18,888 nt of DNA from NCBI RefSeq assembly GCF_946482535.1, contig NZ_CAMLRU010000029.1:1-18888 (forward strand), read 5' to 3'. Positions within the stretch are counted from its first letter, which is position 1. Every line of letters begins with the position of its first letter. This DNA comes from an uncultured Flavobacterium sp. (GTDB lineage: Bacteria > Bacteroidota > Bacteroidia > Flavobacteriales > Flavobacteriaceae). Positions 1 to 6,614 of the stretch are shown here, piece after piece. Under the pieces are notes generated by a model. That model saw only the letters and a program-made list of their open reading frames with translations. It made no database searches and had not been told where the DNA came from. Both the position numbers and the translations under genes were made by a program.

Positions 1-1667
1 CTTTTGGTGCGAGTTTGAATTTGCTGACGGATAGTTTTGCCCAACAAAGCAATGGCGAAGTGTCAAACTCTTTCGGGAGTTTTAATACCCGAAAACACAC
101 GGTGAAATTCAGTTCGGGTTTGCTGAACAATCGATTCGAATTCGCCGGAAGATTATCAAATATCGATTCGCAGGGTTATATTGACCGAGCGGCATCGGAT
201 TTAAAATCTTATTTTCTGCAAGGAACTTATGTGGGGAAAACCACTCTAATCAAAGCTTTGGTTTTTGGCGGAACCGAGAAAACCTATCAATCTTGGAACG
301 GAACAGACGGTTTCACCATGAATGAAGACCGAACATTCAATTCGGCCGGAATGTATACCGATGAATTCGGCAATACACGTTATTATGCCAATGAAACCGA
401 CAATTACCAACAAGACCATTACCAATTGCATTGGAGCGAAAGAGTGTCAGAAAACTGGAGTACCAACGTTGCTTTGCATTACACCAAAGGAAAAGGCTAT
501 TACGAAAATTACAAAGAGGATGCCGATTTCGGAGATTATGGTTTAACACCAATTGTTATTGAAAACACGACCATCAATACCACCGATTTGGTGCGTCAAA
601 AATGGTTGGACAACGATTTTTACGGAACTACTTTTTCGGCAAATTATAAAAAAGGAAAACTCGATTTAATCCTTGGCGGCGGTTGGAACAAATATGAAGG
701 CGACCATTTCGGGCAAGTGATTTGGGCTCGATTTGCCTCAACAAGCGAATTAAGCGATCGTTATTATTATGATTATGCCGTAAAAACCGACGGTAATATT
801 TTTGCCAAAGCCAATTACCAAATTACCGATAAACTGAGCTTGTATGGCGATTTACAATATCGAATCGTAAACTATGAAGCCAATGGCGTCCAAGCAGATT
901 TGGTTGATGATACTTTTAATTTTTTGAATCCTAAAGCCGGACTAAACTATAATTTGAATGATAAAAACACACTGTATTTCTCTTATGCCAAAGCGAATCG
1001 TGAACCCAATCGCACCGATTATGAAGGCGGCAATGCTAAACCGGAGAAGTTAGATGACTTTGAGTTAGGTTGGCGATATGTTTCAGAAAAGACCCAAATC
1101 AATACCAACGTTTATTATATGGCCTACAAAGACCAACTTATTTTAACCGGAAACTTGGATGATGTGGGTAATCCTATTCGTTCCAATAGTGAAAAAAGTT
1201 ACCGTTTAGGGCTTGAAGTTGATATTACTTTAGCTTTGACCAAAAAACTTATCATTCGCCCGAATTTTACTTTGAGCCAAAATAAAAATCTCGATTTGAA
1301 TGTTTCGGGAGCCTATGTCGGAACCAAAGACATTGCTTATTCACCTTCCATTATTGCCGGAAATATCTTGGTTTATAAACCATCGGAAAAACTGCAAATC
1401 TCTTGGTTGTCTAAATTTGTTGGAGAACAATACATGAACAACATCGAATTACCGTCAGCCAAATTGCCGGATTATTTTGTAAACGACTTGAATATCGCCT
1501 ATGAAATCAAATCCAAATCGGTTTTCAAATCGGTCGTTTTAACCGGTTTGGTCAATAATGTGCTCAATAAAAAATACGTGTCCAATGGTTATATGTGGGA
1601 TGTTTATCCCTATTACTATCCGCAGGCCGGAATCAATCTTTTAGCCGGATTGACTTTAAAGTTTTAA
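1..1667 (+). CDS. TonB-dependent outer-membrane receptor, 3' part (5' end outside window)
   Basis: The frame is open from the window edge, so this is the C-terminal part (about 554 codons) of a larger protein. The TTG at 15 is internal and not a start. The visible N-terminus, FGASLNLLTD, resembles the end of the plug domain where the barrel begins. The remainder alternates aromatic and polar residues in a repeated beta-strand pattern (for example YGDLQYRIVNYEA, LSLYGDL, TNVYYMAYKDQLILTGNL). It ends in LLAGLTLKF with a terminal Phe, as in BAM-inserted barrels. Family knowledge: such receptors import iron chelates, cobalamin, glycans or other large ligands across the outer membrane using TonB energy. 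The TonB box, plug and any carboxypeptidase-like N-terminal domain are not visible, so no substrate can be given. No SusD-like partner follows, which argues against a classical polysaccharide locus here. Confidence 0.92.
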   Translation, partial: FGASLNLLTDSFAQQSNGEVSNSFGSFNTRKHTVKFSSGLLNNRFEFAGRLSNIDSQGYIDRAASDLKSYFLQGTYVGKTTLIKALVFGGTEKTYQSWNGTDGFTMNEDRTFNSAGMYTDEFGNTRYYANETDNYQQDHYQLHWSERVSENWSTNVALHYTKGKGYYENYKEDADFGDYGLTPIVIENTTINTTDLVRQKWLDNDFYGTTFSANYKKGKLDLILGGGWNKYEGDHFGQVIWARFASTSELSDRYYYDYAVKTDGNIFAKANYQITDKLSLYGDLQYRIVNYEANGVQADLVDDTFNFLNPKAGLNYNLNDKNTLYFSYAKANREPNRTDYEGGNAKPEKLDDFELGWRYVSEKTQINTNVYYMAYKDQLILTGNLDDVGNPIRSNSEKSYRLGLEVDITLALTKKLIIRPNFTLSQNKNLDLNVSGAYVGTKDIAYSPSIIAGNILVYKPSEKLQISWLSKFVGEQYMNNIELPSAKLPDYFVNDLNIAYEIKSKSVFKSVVLTGLVNNVLNKKYVSNGYMWDVYPYYYPQAGINLLAGLTLKF

Positions 1668-1674
1668 AAAGAAA

Positions 1675-1703
1675 AGCCGAACAATTTTGTTCGGCTTTTT
1701 TTT
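1675..1703. terminator. Bidirectional intrinsic terminator between convergent genes
   Basis: A perfect 9-bp stem (AGCCGAACA, 1675-1683, with TGTTCGGCT, 1688-1696) encloses a 4-nt loop and is followed by a run of T to 1703. An A-rich stretch on the left gives a T-rich tail in the minus direction. It lies between the receptor stop and the lipoprotein stop, so it can serve both transcripts. Confidence 0.9.
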
Positions 1704-2121
1704 AGTTGGTTATAATTAAAGTGTTGCCGCTAATGTCAACACGATATTGTTTCATAGGATATTGTTGTCCCGGACTTTGACCCGAAAATAAGTTGTAAAC
1801 CGTATCATCGCAATCGCAGGTGGCTTCTATACCGCTTATGGTCATAGGTTCTTGGCAAGTATCAAAAGGTTGGTTAGGGCAAGCCAAATCAAAGGCTACA
1901 AATCCGGAGCCGTTGTTGAAAACCACTATGCCTCGTGCGCCTTGAGAATAATCAACGATGTGATTGCTTGGAAACTGTAAATTACTGTAACCCGGCAAAC
2001 TCATATTAATTTGCAAATAAACAGTATAGTTGGGAATGTTGGGATTACGATTATTAATAGTTCCGCTGTCACAACCTAAGACAAAAGGCAACATTAATAT
2101 TAAGAGGATGATCTTTTTCAT
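1702..2121 (-). CDS. Small lipoprotein, Rieske-like but lacking the histidine ligands
   Basis: 139 residues. Residues 1-17 form a lipoprotein signal with lipobox VLGC, so Cys17 would be lipidated after signal peptidase II cleavage and the protein anchored in the envelope. The mature part is mostly beta. It has a C81-P-N83 motif, a second cysteine at 89, and C102-D-C104-D105, followed by YNLFSGQSPGQQYP and a final strand YRVDISGNTLIITN. Order and spacing recall the Rieske fold (CxH ... CxxH, then a Ser/Gly/Pro-rich loop), but both histidine positions are Asn83 and Asp105, so a normal 2Fe-2S centre is not expected. The four cysteines could form disulphides. It is monocistronic, divergent from greA by 161 bp; a TAAATTTG -7-like motif lies on the minus strand at 2150-2157, without a well-spaced -33. 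The lipoprotein call is firm; the Rieske relationship is inference. Confidence 0.85.
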   Translation of the reverse strand: MKKIILLILMLPFVLGCDSGTINNRNPNIPNYTVYLQINMSLPGYSNLQFPSNHIVDYSQGARGIVVFNNGSGFVAFDLACPNQPFDTCQEPMTISGIEATCDCDDTVYNLFSGQSPGQQYPMKQYRVDISGNTLIITN

Positions 2122-2198
2122 ATAAATTTATTGATTTACTATAGCGAAACAAATTTAAATTAATTAACTTTGACATACGTTATACAACGTGAACAAAT

Positions 2199-2227
2199 TT
2201 GAAATAAGTTTAAAAATAATATCTTTG
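2199..2227 (+). promoter_or_regulatory. Bacteroidetes-type promoter of greA
   Basis: TTG at 2199-2201 (part of TTTG, 2198-2201) and TATCTTTG at 2220-2227 are separated by 18 bp, matching the flavobacterial -33/-7 consensus TTG-N(17-23)-TAnnTTTG. The expected transcription start is near 2232-2235, giving a leader of about 50 nt before the greA ATG. Confidence 0.7.
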
Positions 2228-2234
2228 CAAAAAG

Positions 2235-2259
2235 AAATCCCGTTGCGATGGGATTTTTT
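2235..2259 (+). promoter_or_regulatory. Terminator-like hairpin at the very 5' end of the greA leader
   Basis: A 7-bp stem AAATCCC (2235-2241) with GGGATTT (2250-2256) has an 8-nt loop and is followed by T to 2259. Because the predicted start is only a few bases upstream, nearly the first RNA made is this hairpin. It may be a promoter-proximal pause or attenuator. It may also simply terminate rare read-through from upstream. The shape is visible; the role is inference. Confidence 0.5.
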
Positions 2260-2282
2260 CTATTTATATAAATGATGAAATT

Positions 2283-2759
2283 ATGAGTACAGTATCTTAT
2301 TACACCGCAGAAGGACTAAAGAAATTGAAGGACGAATTAGAACAACTTAAAAGTATAGAAAGACCAAAAGCTTCTCAAGCCATTGCTGAAGCCAGAGATA
2401 AAGGAGATTTGTCGGAGAATGCAGAATATGATGCAGCCAAAGAAGCACAAGGTATGTTGGAAATGAGAATTGCCAAATTGGAAGAAGTATATTCCAATGC
2501 CAGACTGATTGATGAATCACAGTTGGATGTTTCTAAGGCCTTAGTTTTATCTAATGTAAAAATTAAAAATCAAGCCAACGGTATGGAGATGAAATACACT
2601 TTAGTTGCCGAAAGCGAGGCCGATTTAAAGTCCGGAAAGATCTCGGTAAGTTCTCCAATTGGAAAAGGATTGTTGGGTAAAAGAGTCGGTGAGATAGCCG
2701 AAATCAGTGTGCCTAACGGAAAACTGAATTTTGAAATTTTAGAAATATCAAGAGACTAA
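2283..2759 (+). CDS. greA: Transcription elongation factor GreA
   Basis: 158 residues, the normal length. GreA enters the secondary channel of RNA polymerase and stimulates cleavage of the 3' end of backtracked RNA. The N-terminal coiled coil (about 8-75) carries the conserved tip ARDKGDLSENAEYDAAKEAQ; the catalytic acidic pair is D42 and E45 (E. coli D41/E44). The C-terminal FKBP-like domain includes the signature SPIGKGLLGKRVGE (123-136). The ATG at 2283 gives the expected N-terminus, YYTAEGLKKLKDEL. The stop is immediately followed by the ATG of the HIT gene with no gap, so the two are almost certainly cotranscribed and translationally coupled. Upstream are a clear promoter and a terminator-like hairpin, which may allow feedback on its own expression (inference). 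Confidence 0.98.
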   Translation: MSTVSYYTAEGLKKLKDELEQLKSIERPKASQAIAEARDKGDLSENAEYDAAKEAQGMLEMRIAKLEEVYSNARLIDESQLDVSKALVLSNVKIKNQANGMEMKYTLVAESEADLKSGKISVSSPIGKGLLGKRVGEIAEISVPNGKLNFEILEISRD

Positions 2760-3149
2760 ATGAGTTCCATATTCACTAAAATAGTCAACGGAGAAATTCC
2801 GGCCTACAAAATAGCCGAAGATGAACAATATTTGGCGTTTTTGGATGTCAATCCCAATGCCAAAGGACATACACTATGCATTCCCAAACAGGAGATCAAT
2901 AAGATTTTCGACATGGAAGAAGAGCATTATTTAGGCTTAATGCAATTCGCCCGAAAAGTGGCCAAAGCGGTTGAGAAAACCGTTCCGTGTAAACGTGTCG
3001 GAGTGGCTGTAGTAGGTTTAGAAGTGCCGCATGTTCACGTGCATTTGATTCCGTTACACGACATGGACGACATGCGTTTCCAACGAAAAGTAGCTTTGAC
3101 TAAAGAAGAATTCGAAGATTTGGCCAAAGCCATTCAAAGTAATTTATAA
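2760..3149 (+). CDS. HIT-family (HINT-like) nucleotide phosphoramidase
   Basis: 129 residues, single HIT domain. The N-terminus SIFTKIVNGEIPAYKIAED and the histidine triad PHVHVHLIPL (H91-V-H93-V-H95) are diagnostic. The middle histidine, H93, would be the nucleophile that forms a nucleotidyl intermediate. An upstream conserved segment, NAKGHTLCIPKQE, lies at 33-45. Family members hydrolyse AMP-lysine or other nucleoside phosphoramidates; the physiological substrate in bacteria is generally unclear. It starts directly at the greA stop codon, so it belongs to the greA transcript. A strong terminator follows the gene. Confidence 0.95.
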   Translation: MSSIFTKIVNGEIPAYKIAEDEQYLAFLDVNPNAKGHTLCIPKQEINKIFDMEEEHYLGLMQFARKVAKAVEKTVPCKRVGVAVVGLEVPHVHVHLIPLHDMDDMRFQRKVALTKEEFEDLAKAIQSNL

Positions 3150-3154
3150 AACTA

Positions 3155-3180
3155 AAATCCCGAGCCATCGGGATTTTTTT
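3155..3180. terminator. Intrinsic terminator of greA-HIT, possibly bidirectional
   Basis: A perfect 9-bp stem AAATCCCGA (3155-3163) with TCGGGATTT (3168-3176) has loop GCCA and is followed by T to 3180. It sits between the HIT stop (3149) and the stop of the convergent kinase gene (3179). Its stem core AAATCCC/GGGATTT equals that of the hairpin in the greA leader. Confidence 0.9.
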
Positions 3181-4327
3181 AGGCCTTTTTGAAGGTAACT
3201 TGCATCGTAGTGCCTTTATCGATTTCGGAATGGGCAACTTTTATTTTTCCTTTGTGGTATTCTTCTACGATTCTTTTGGTTAGTGATAAGCCCAAACCCC
3301 AACCTCGTTTTTTGGTGGTAAATCCGGGTTCAAAAACCCTTTTGAATTGGTTCTTCGGAATTCCTTTTCCGGTGTCGGAAACCAGGATTTTCACATAAGT
3401 GTTGTCGTTTTCAATGACTACCGATAGTTTGCCTCTGCCTTTCATCGCATCGATGGCATTTTTGACTAAATTTTCTACGGTCCAACTATGCAATGCCGGA
3501 TTGAGTGACACCATGATGGGTTTTTTGGGCGCTTTGAAAGAGAATTCCACTTGCTTGGAGAATCTCGACCTTAAGTAATCGAAAGACTGTTCGGTTTCTT
3601 CTATGATATTTCGTTTTTCTAAAATTGGCTCCGAACCGATTTTGGAAAATCTATCGGTGATGGTTTGCAGTCGGGTGATGTCTTTTTCAATTTCGGAGAT
3701 GGTTGTAGGATCTACATTATCGGCTTTCATGATTTCGAGCCAACCGATTAAAGAAGACAAAGGCGTTCCGATTTGGTGCGCCGTTTCTTTCGCCATTCCG
3801 GCCCAAAGCTTGTTTTGGGTGGCCATTTTGGTGCTTCGGTAAAAGTTGTAGACCAAGCCGCCAAACAAGAAAATAATCAGCAATAAAGCTACCGGATAGT
3901 ATTTTAGTTTATTCAACAAAGACGAATCGCCATAATAAAGATTGTGTGTTCTGCCTTCGGAAATTTGCATTACGATTGGCTCATTCTGATTTTTTAATTT
4001 TTGTAAAAAACCTTTAAGTTTAGCTTTGTCCTTTACAATGTCTTCGTCAATATTGATGGTGTTTATAATCGAATCCTTTTGGGTCACTATAATCGGGATG
4101 GTGGCCGTTTGAATGATTTGAAAGGGCAGTTCGATATCGGTATCAGAGTTGGGATCGATTTTGTCTAAAGTTTTTTGAGCTGTAGCCCAAATTTGCATTT
4201 TGACCCGTTCTTCCTCTTTGAAAATTTGGAAAAAAGAATAAGTGTTCCAAAGGATCAAAGCTACAATGACGAAGGAAGCCATAATGATAATCCAGCGGGT
4301 AATATCTCTTTTTTCGGAAAACTGCAT
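3179..4327 (-). CDS. Membrane sensor histidine kinase (orphan)
   Basis: 382 residues from the ATG at 4327. An upstream in-frame TTG at 4363 would add 12 residues, but a -7-like element lies between them, so I prefer the ATG. Two transmembrane segments (about 12-33 and 144-163) flank a periplasmic sensor region of about 110 residues. Then come a HisKA-type region with H-box AHQIGTPLSSL (His184), N-box ENLVKNAIDAM (Asn290), D-box DTGKGIP (318-324) and glycine loop GWGLGLSL (342-349). No HAMP domain is obvious; the second helix leads within about 20 residues to the H-box. The expected action is autophosphorylation of His184 and transfer to a response regulator Asp. No receiver-domain gene is next to it, so the partner and signal are unknown. 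It converges on the HIT gene and diverges from the flavin reductase gene. Confidence 0.95.
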   Translation of the reverse strand: MQFSEKRDITRWIIIMASFVIVALILWNTYSFFQIFKEEERVKMQIWATAQKTLDKIDPNSDTDIELPFQIIQTATIPIIVTQKDSIINTINIDEDIVKDKAKLKGFLQKLKNQNEPIVMQISEGRTHNLYYGDSSLLNKLKYYPVALLLIIFLFGGLVYNFYRSTKMATQNKLWAGMAKETAHQIGTPLSSLIGWLEIMKADNVDPTTISEIEKDITRLQTITDRFSKIGSEPILEKRNIIEETEQSFDYLRSRFSKQVEFSFKAPKKPIMVSLNPALHSWTVENLVKNAIDAMKGRGKLSVVIENDNTYVKILVSDTGKGIPKNQFKRVFEPGFTTKKRGWGLGLSLTKRIVEEYHKGKIKVAHSEIDKGTTMQVTFKKA

Positions 4328-4341
4328 GCTTAAATTTTTTA

Positions 4342-4371
4342 TAAATATAGACAAAACCGCCAAAAGTGCAA
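4342..4371 (-). promoter_or_regulatory. Possible promoter of the histidine kinase gene
   Basis: Reading the minus strand, TTG (4371-4369) and TATATTTA (4349-4342) are 19 bp apart; the second differs from TAnnTTTG at one position. The leader before the ATG at 4327 would be very short. If correct it excludes the upstream TTG start at 4363. Confidence 0.3.
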
Positions 4372-4383
4372 GACGATTTTGGT

Positions 4384-4434
4384 TTAGCCCCGATGGGCGT
4401 GGTACCGTGTATAACAGACAGCGGGAAAATGGCC
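4384..4434. other. C/G-rich structured element in a divergent spacer
   Basis: In an AT-rich 175-bp spacer this stretch is locally rich in C and G. It contains a small hairpin GCCC-CGAT-GGGC (4387-4398), the palindrome GGTACC (4401-4406), and CGGG (4422-4425), which could pair with CCCG at 4389-4392. The opening TAGCCCCGAT and the closing AGCGGG resemble an intergenic motif I associate from memory with Flavobacterium genomes. That resemblance is unverified. It encodes no convincing protein. Confidence 0.3.
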
Positions 4435-4479
4435 GCCAAGAATGCCCGAACCTTTCGCTCCTGAAATCAATAAAAATTG

Positions 4480-4487
4480 TATTTTTG
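4480..4487 (+). promoter_or_regulatory. -7 element ahead of the flavin reductase gene
   Basis: TATTTTTG matches TAnnTTTG and lies 16 bp before the ATG at 4503, which would give a very short leader. No good TTG occurs at the right distance upstream, so this is a half-supported promoter. Confidence 0.4.
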
Positions 4488-4502
4488 GGAAAAACAAAAT
4501 AT

Positions 4503-5378
4503 ATGCTCAGTTTCGAACCTCATACGCTGTCACCGGCCCAATTACAAGGGTATTTGCAAAGTGCGGTTGCGCCGCGTCCGATTGCTTTTGCCAGTACGAT
4601 GGATGCTAATGGTAAGCCTAATTTATCGCCCTTCAGTTTTTTTAATGTGTTTAGTTCAAATCCGCCGATATTGGTTTTTTCACCGGCGAGACGGGTTAGA
4701 AATAACACCACCAAACATACCCTAGAAAACTGTGAAGCCACCAAACAAGTGGTGATTAATGTGGTGAATTATGATATTGTTCAGCAAATGTCGCTTTCGA
4801 GTACGGAATATCCTGACGGGGTGAATGAGTTTATCAAATCGGGTTTGACGATGTTACCTTCGGATATGGTGAAGCCCTATCGCGTGGCCGAAAGTCCGGT
4901 GCAAATGGAGTGCAAGGTCAACGAAATTATCGCGTTGGGCAACCAAGGTGGCGCAGGAAATTTGATTATTTGTGAAGTGGTAAAAATTCACATCAACGAA
5001 AGCGTTTTGGACGACAAAGGTGCGATTGATCAGAGCAAGATTGATTTGGTTTCAAGGCTTGGAGGTAATTGGTATTCGCGTTCCAATCAAGGGTTGTTCG
5101 AAGTAGAGAAACCTTTGGTAACATTGGGAATTGGTGTAGATGCGATTCCGGATTTTATTAAAAAGAGTCCGGTTTTTGATGGCAACGATTTGGGCAAATT
5201 AGGAAATGTAGAAGCCTTGCCAACCGAAGAAGAAATTACTATATTTGTACAACAGAATTTTGCCGTGAAAGGCGTTTTAAGCTCCGATGATGAGCAAAAA
5301 ATCCACCAAAAAGCAAAAGAATATTTGAATAATAACGAGGTGCTTTCCGCTTGGAAAGTGCTTTTAGCAAAACAATAA
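4503..5378 (+). CDS. Flavin reductase-like FMN-binding split-barrel protein
   Basis: 291 residues from the ATG at 4503. The open frame extends further upstream, but that part has no family similarity and runs through the promoter region. The N-terminal half is the flavin reductase-like split barrel (COG1853 type): SAVAPRPIAFASTMDANGKP (about 19-38), NLSPFSFFNVFSSNPPILVF (39-58) and TKHTLENCEATKQVVINVVN. Such domains bind FMN and either reduce flavin with NAD(P)H or act as flavoredoxins. The last 90 or so residues (LVTLGIGVDAIPDF onward) are an extension beyond the core domain that I do not recognise. The stop lies 2 nt before the ATG of the DUF3127 gene, implying one transcript. The actual electron donor and acceptor are unknown. 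Confidence 0.88.
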   Translation: MLSFEPHTLSPAQLQGYLQSAVAPRPIAFASTMDANGKPNLSPFSFFNVFSSNPPILVFSPARRVRNNTTKHTLENCEATKQVVINVVNYDIVQQMSLSSTEYPDGVNEFIKSGLTMLPSDMVKPYRVAESPVQMECKVNEIIALGNQGGAGNLIICEVVKIHINESVLDDKGAIDQSKIDLVSRLGGNWYSRSNQGLFEVEKPLVTLGIGVDAIPDFIKKSPVFDGNDLGKLGNVEALPTEEEITIFVQQNFAVKGVLSSDDEQKIHQKAKEYLNNNEVLSAWKVLLAKQ

Positions 5379-5380
5379 TT

Positions 5381-5758
5381 ATGGAAGTTACCGGAAAAAT
5401 TAAAGTGATTAATCCTGAGCAACAAGTGAGTGCCAGTTTTAGAAAAAGAGAATTAGTTGTGGCTACAGAAGAGCAATATCCACAATTTATCAGCATCAAT
5501 TTTGTGCAAGATAAGTGTGATTTATTGAACAACTATAATGTGGGTGAAGCGGTAAAAGTTTCCATCAACTTAAGAGGAAGAGAATGGGTAAATCCGCAAG
5601 GAGAAACCAAATATTTCAACGATATTCAAGGTTGGAGAATTGAGAAAATGCAAGTGGAAGCACCGGCTGCTCCTGGTATGGCACCAATGCCGCCGGCTGA
5701 AGCGTTTGCTCCGGCCACCAACTTTAATGAAGAAGAACACGACGATTTACCTTTTTAA
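5381..5758 (+). CDS. DUF3127 protein, SSB-like OB fold with an SSB-type acidic tip
   Basis: 125 residues from the ATG at 5381. Residues 1-92 match my knowledge of DUF3127: MEVTGKIKVINPEQQVS, SFRKRELVVATEEQYPQFI, and LRGREWVNPQGETKYFNDIQGWRI. The strand-rich pattern fits an OB-like fold related to single-stranded DNA-binding proteins. A flexible Ala/Pro-rich linker (94-112) then leads to the acidic end NEEEHDDLPF. That ending closely resembles the DDDIPF tip with which SSB recruits repair and replication proteins. Cytoplasmic; ssDNA binding is inferred, not proven. It is the second gene after the flavin reductase-like gene, 2 nt downstream; no functional link between the two is evident. A long hairpin covers the final codons. 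Confidence 0.88.
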   Translation: MEVTGKIKVINPEQQVSASFRKRELVVATEEQYPQFISINFVQDKCDLLNNYNVGEAVKVSINLRGREWVNPQGETKYFNDIQGWRIEKMQVEAPAAPGMAPMPPAEAFAPATNFNEEEHDDLPF

Positions 5759-5779
5759 TCTTTGATTAAAAGGTAAATC
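5744..5779 (+). terminator. Long stem-loop overlapping the end of the DUF3127 gene
   Basis: Bases 5744-5760 pair with 5764-5779 as 16 base pairs with one bulged T and a 3-nt loop. The stop codon TAA (5756-5758) is inside the stem. There is no long T run after it, so it may act as a weak terminator or as a 3'-end stabilising structure. Confidence 0.55.
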
Positions 5780-5796
5780 AAATACCAAATCATTAA

Positions 5797-5923
5797 ATAT
5801 CAAATTCCAAAAAAGTTTCAATTTTTCAAATCTCAATTTTCAAAGACTCAAAATGGGTTTAGGATGTTTGGAGTTTGAATTTTGAGGTTTCTTTGGAATT
5901 TTTTTTTCTTTGGAATTTGGGAT
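5797..5923. repeat. Imperfect inverted repeat built on CAAATTCCAA / TTGGAATTTG
   Basis: The 10-mer CAAATTCCAA (5801-5810) is exactly complementary to TTGGAATTTG (5910-5919), and two mismatches are found when the arms are extended to 14 bp (5797-5810 with 5910-5923). A further TTTGGAATTT copy at 5892-5901 and several TCAAATTT/TTTGAATTT-like stretches lie between. The same 10-mer occurs in the rpsB-tsf spacer. It fills most of the gap between the DUF3127 gene and aat. Confidence 0.65.
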
Positions 5924-5972
5924 TTAAAATTTGAACACGAGCGTCAGCGAACTGGCGAAGCAATTTCAACGT

Positions 5973-6614
5973 ATGTATTTTTTAACCAAAGATTTATATT
6001 TTCCACCGGTTGACGAAGCTTCTTATGAAGGCATTTTGGCTGTTGGCGGCGATTTGTCGACAGAGCGATTGTTGTTGGCCTATCGCAACGGGATATTTCC
6101 TTGGTTTAATGAAGACGAACCCATTCTTTGGTGGTCACCGCCGGAGCGAATGGTGGTGGTGCCGCAGTTGTACAAAGTCCCGAAGAGTATCCGTAATTTG
6201 TTGAATCGGCAGCTGTTTAAAGTCACTTTTAACCAAAATTTTGAAGAAGTCATTCGGCATTGCCAACAAATAGAACGCAAAGGACAAGAAGGTACTTGGA
6301 TTACTGAAGGCATCATTGAATCGTATACTAAATTGCACCAAATGGGTTTTGCTAAATCAATTGAAGTGTGGCAAAATGACGAACTGGTCGGCGGTTTGTA
6401 TGGCGTCGATTTAGGCCATGTTTTTTGTGGCGAAAGCATGTTTTCGAAAGTGTCGAATGCGAGTAAGGTTGCCTTTGTGACTTTGGTTCAATATTTAAAA
6501 GAGCACAATTATAAATTACTCGATTGCCAAATTCACAATGAGTATTTGGAACAATTAGGCGCTTTTGAAATTTCGCGCGATACTTTTATCAAAGTATTAA
6601 AATCTGCCAACTGA
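5973..6614 (+). CDS. aat: Leucyl/phenylalanyl-tRNA--protein transferase
   Basis: 213 residues from the ATG at 5973. A TTG at 5931 would add 14 residues that do not belong to the family (normal proteins begin close to the FPPVDEA segment), so the ATG is preferred. The enzyme transfers Leu or Phe from tRNA to proteins with an N-terminal Lys or Arg, marking them for ClpS/ClpAP degradation (N-degron pathway); cytoplasmic. Family signatures are GILAVGGDLS (20-29), GIFPWF (40-45), WWSPPERMV (53-61), GTWIT (107-111), ELVGGLYGV (137-145), CGESMFS (152-158) with Glu154, NASK (162-165), and DCQ (185-187). The family has Arg after a single Pro-x in WWSP-xPR; here it is PPER, a minor variant. The gene converges on tag with only 17 bp between stops. 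Confidence 0.96.
   Translation: MYFLTKDLYFPPVDEASYEGILAVGGDLSTERLLLAYRNGIFPWFNEDEPILWWSPPERMVVVPQLYKVPKSIRNLLNRQLFKVTFNQNFEEVIRHCQQIERKGQEGTWITEGIIESYTKLHQMGFAKSIEVWQNDELVGGLYGVDLGHVFCGESMFSKVSNASKVAFVTLVQYLKEHNYKLLDCQIHNEYLEQLGAFEISRDTFIKVLKSAN

Noticed and set aside
2165..2172. Second TAACTTTG -7-like motif upstream of greA
   Set aside because: The nearest TTG upstream is about 31 bp away, too far; the 2220-2227 element is far better placed.
4242..4502. In-frame upstream extension of the flavin reductase gene
   Set aside because: It overlaps the kinase 5' end antisense and a promoter-like element; the family N-terminus begins at the ATG at 4503.
5931..5972. TTG start giving aat 14 more residues
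   Set aside because: The extra residues do not fit the family N-terminus; the ATG at 5973 does.
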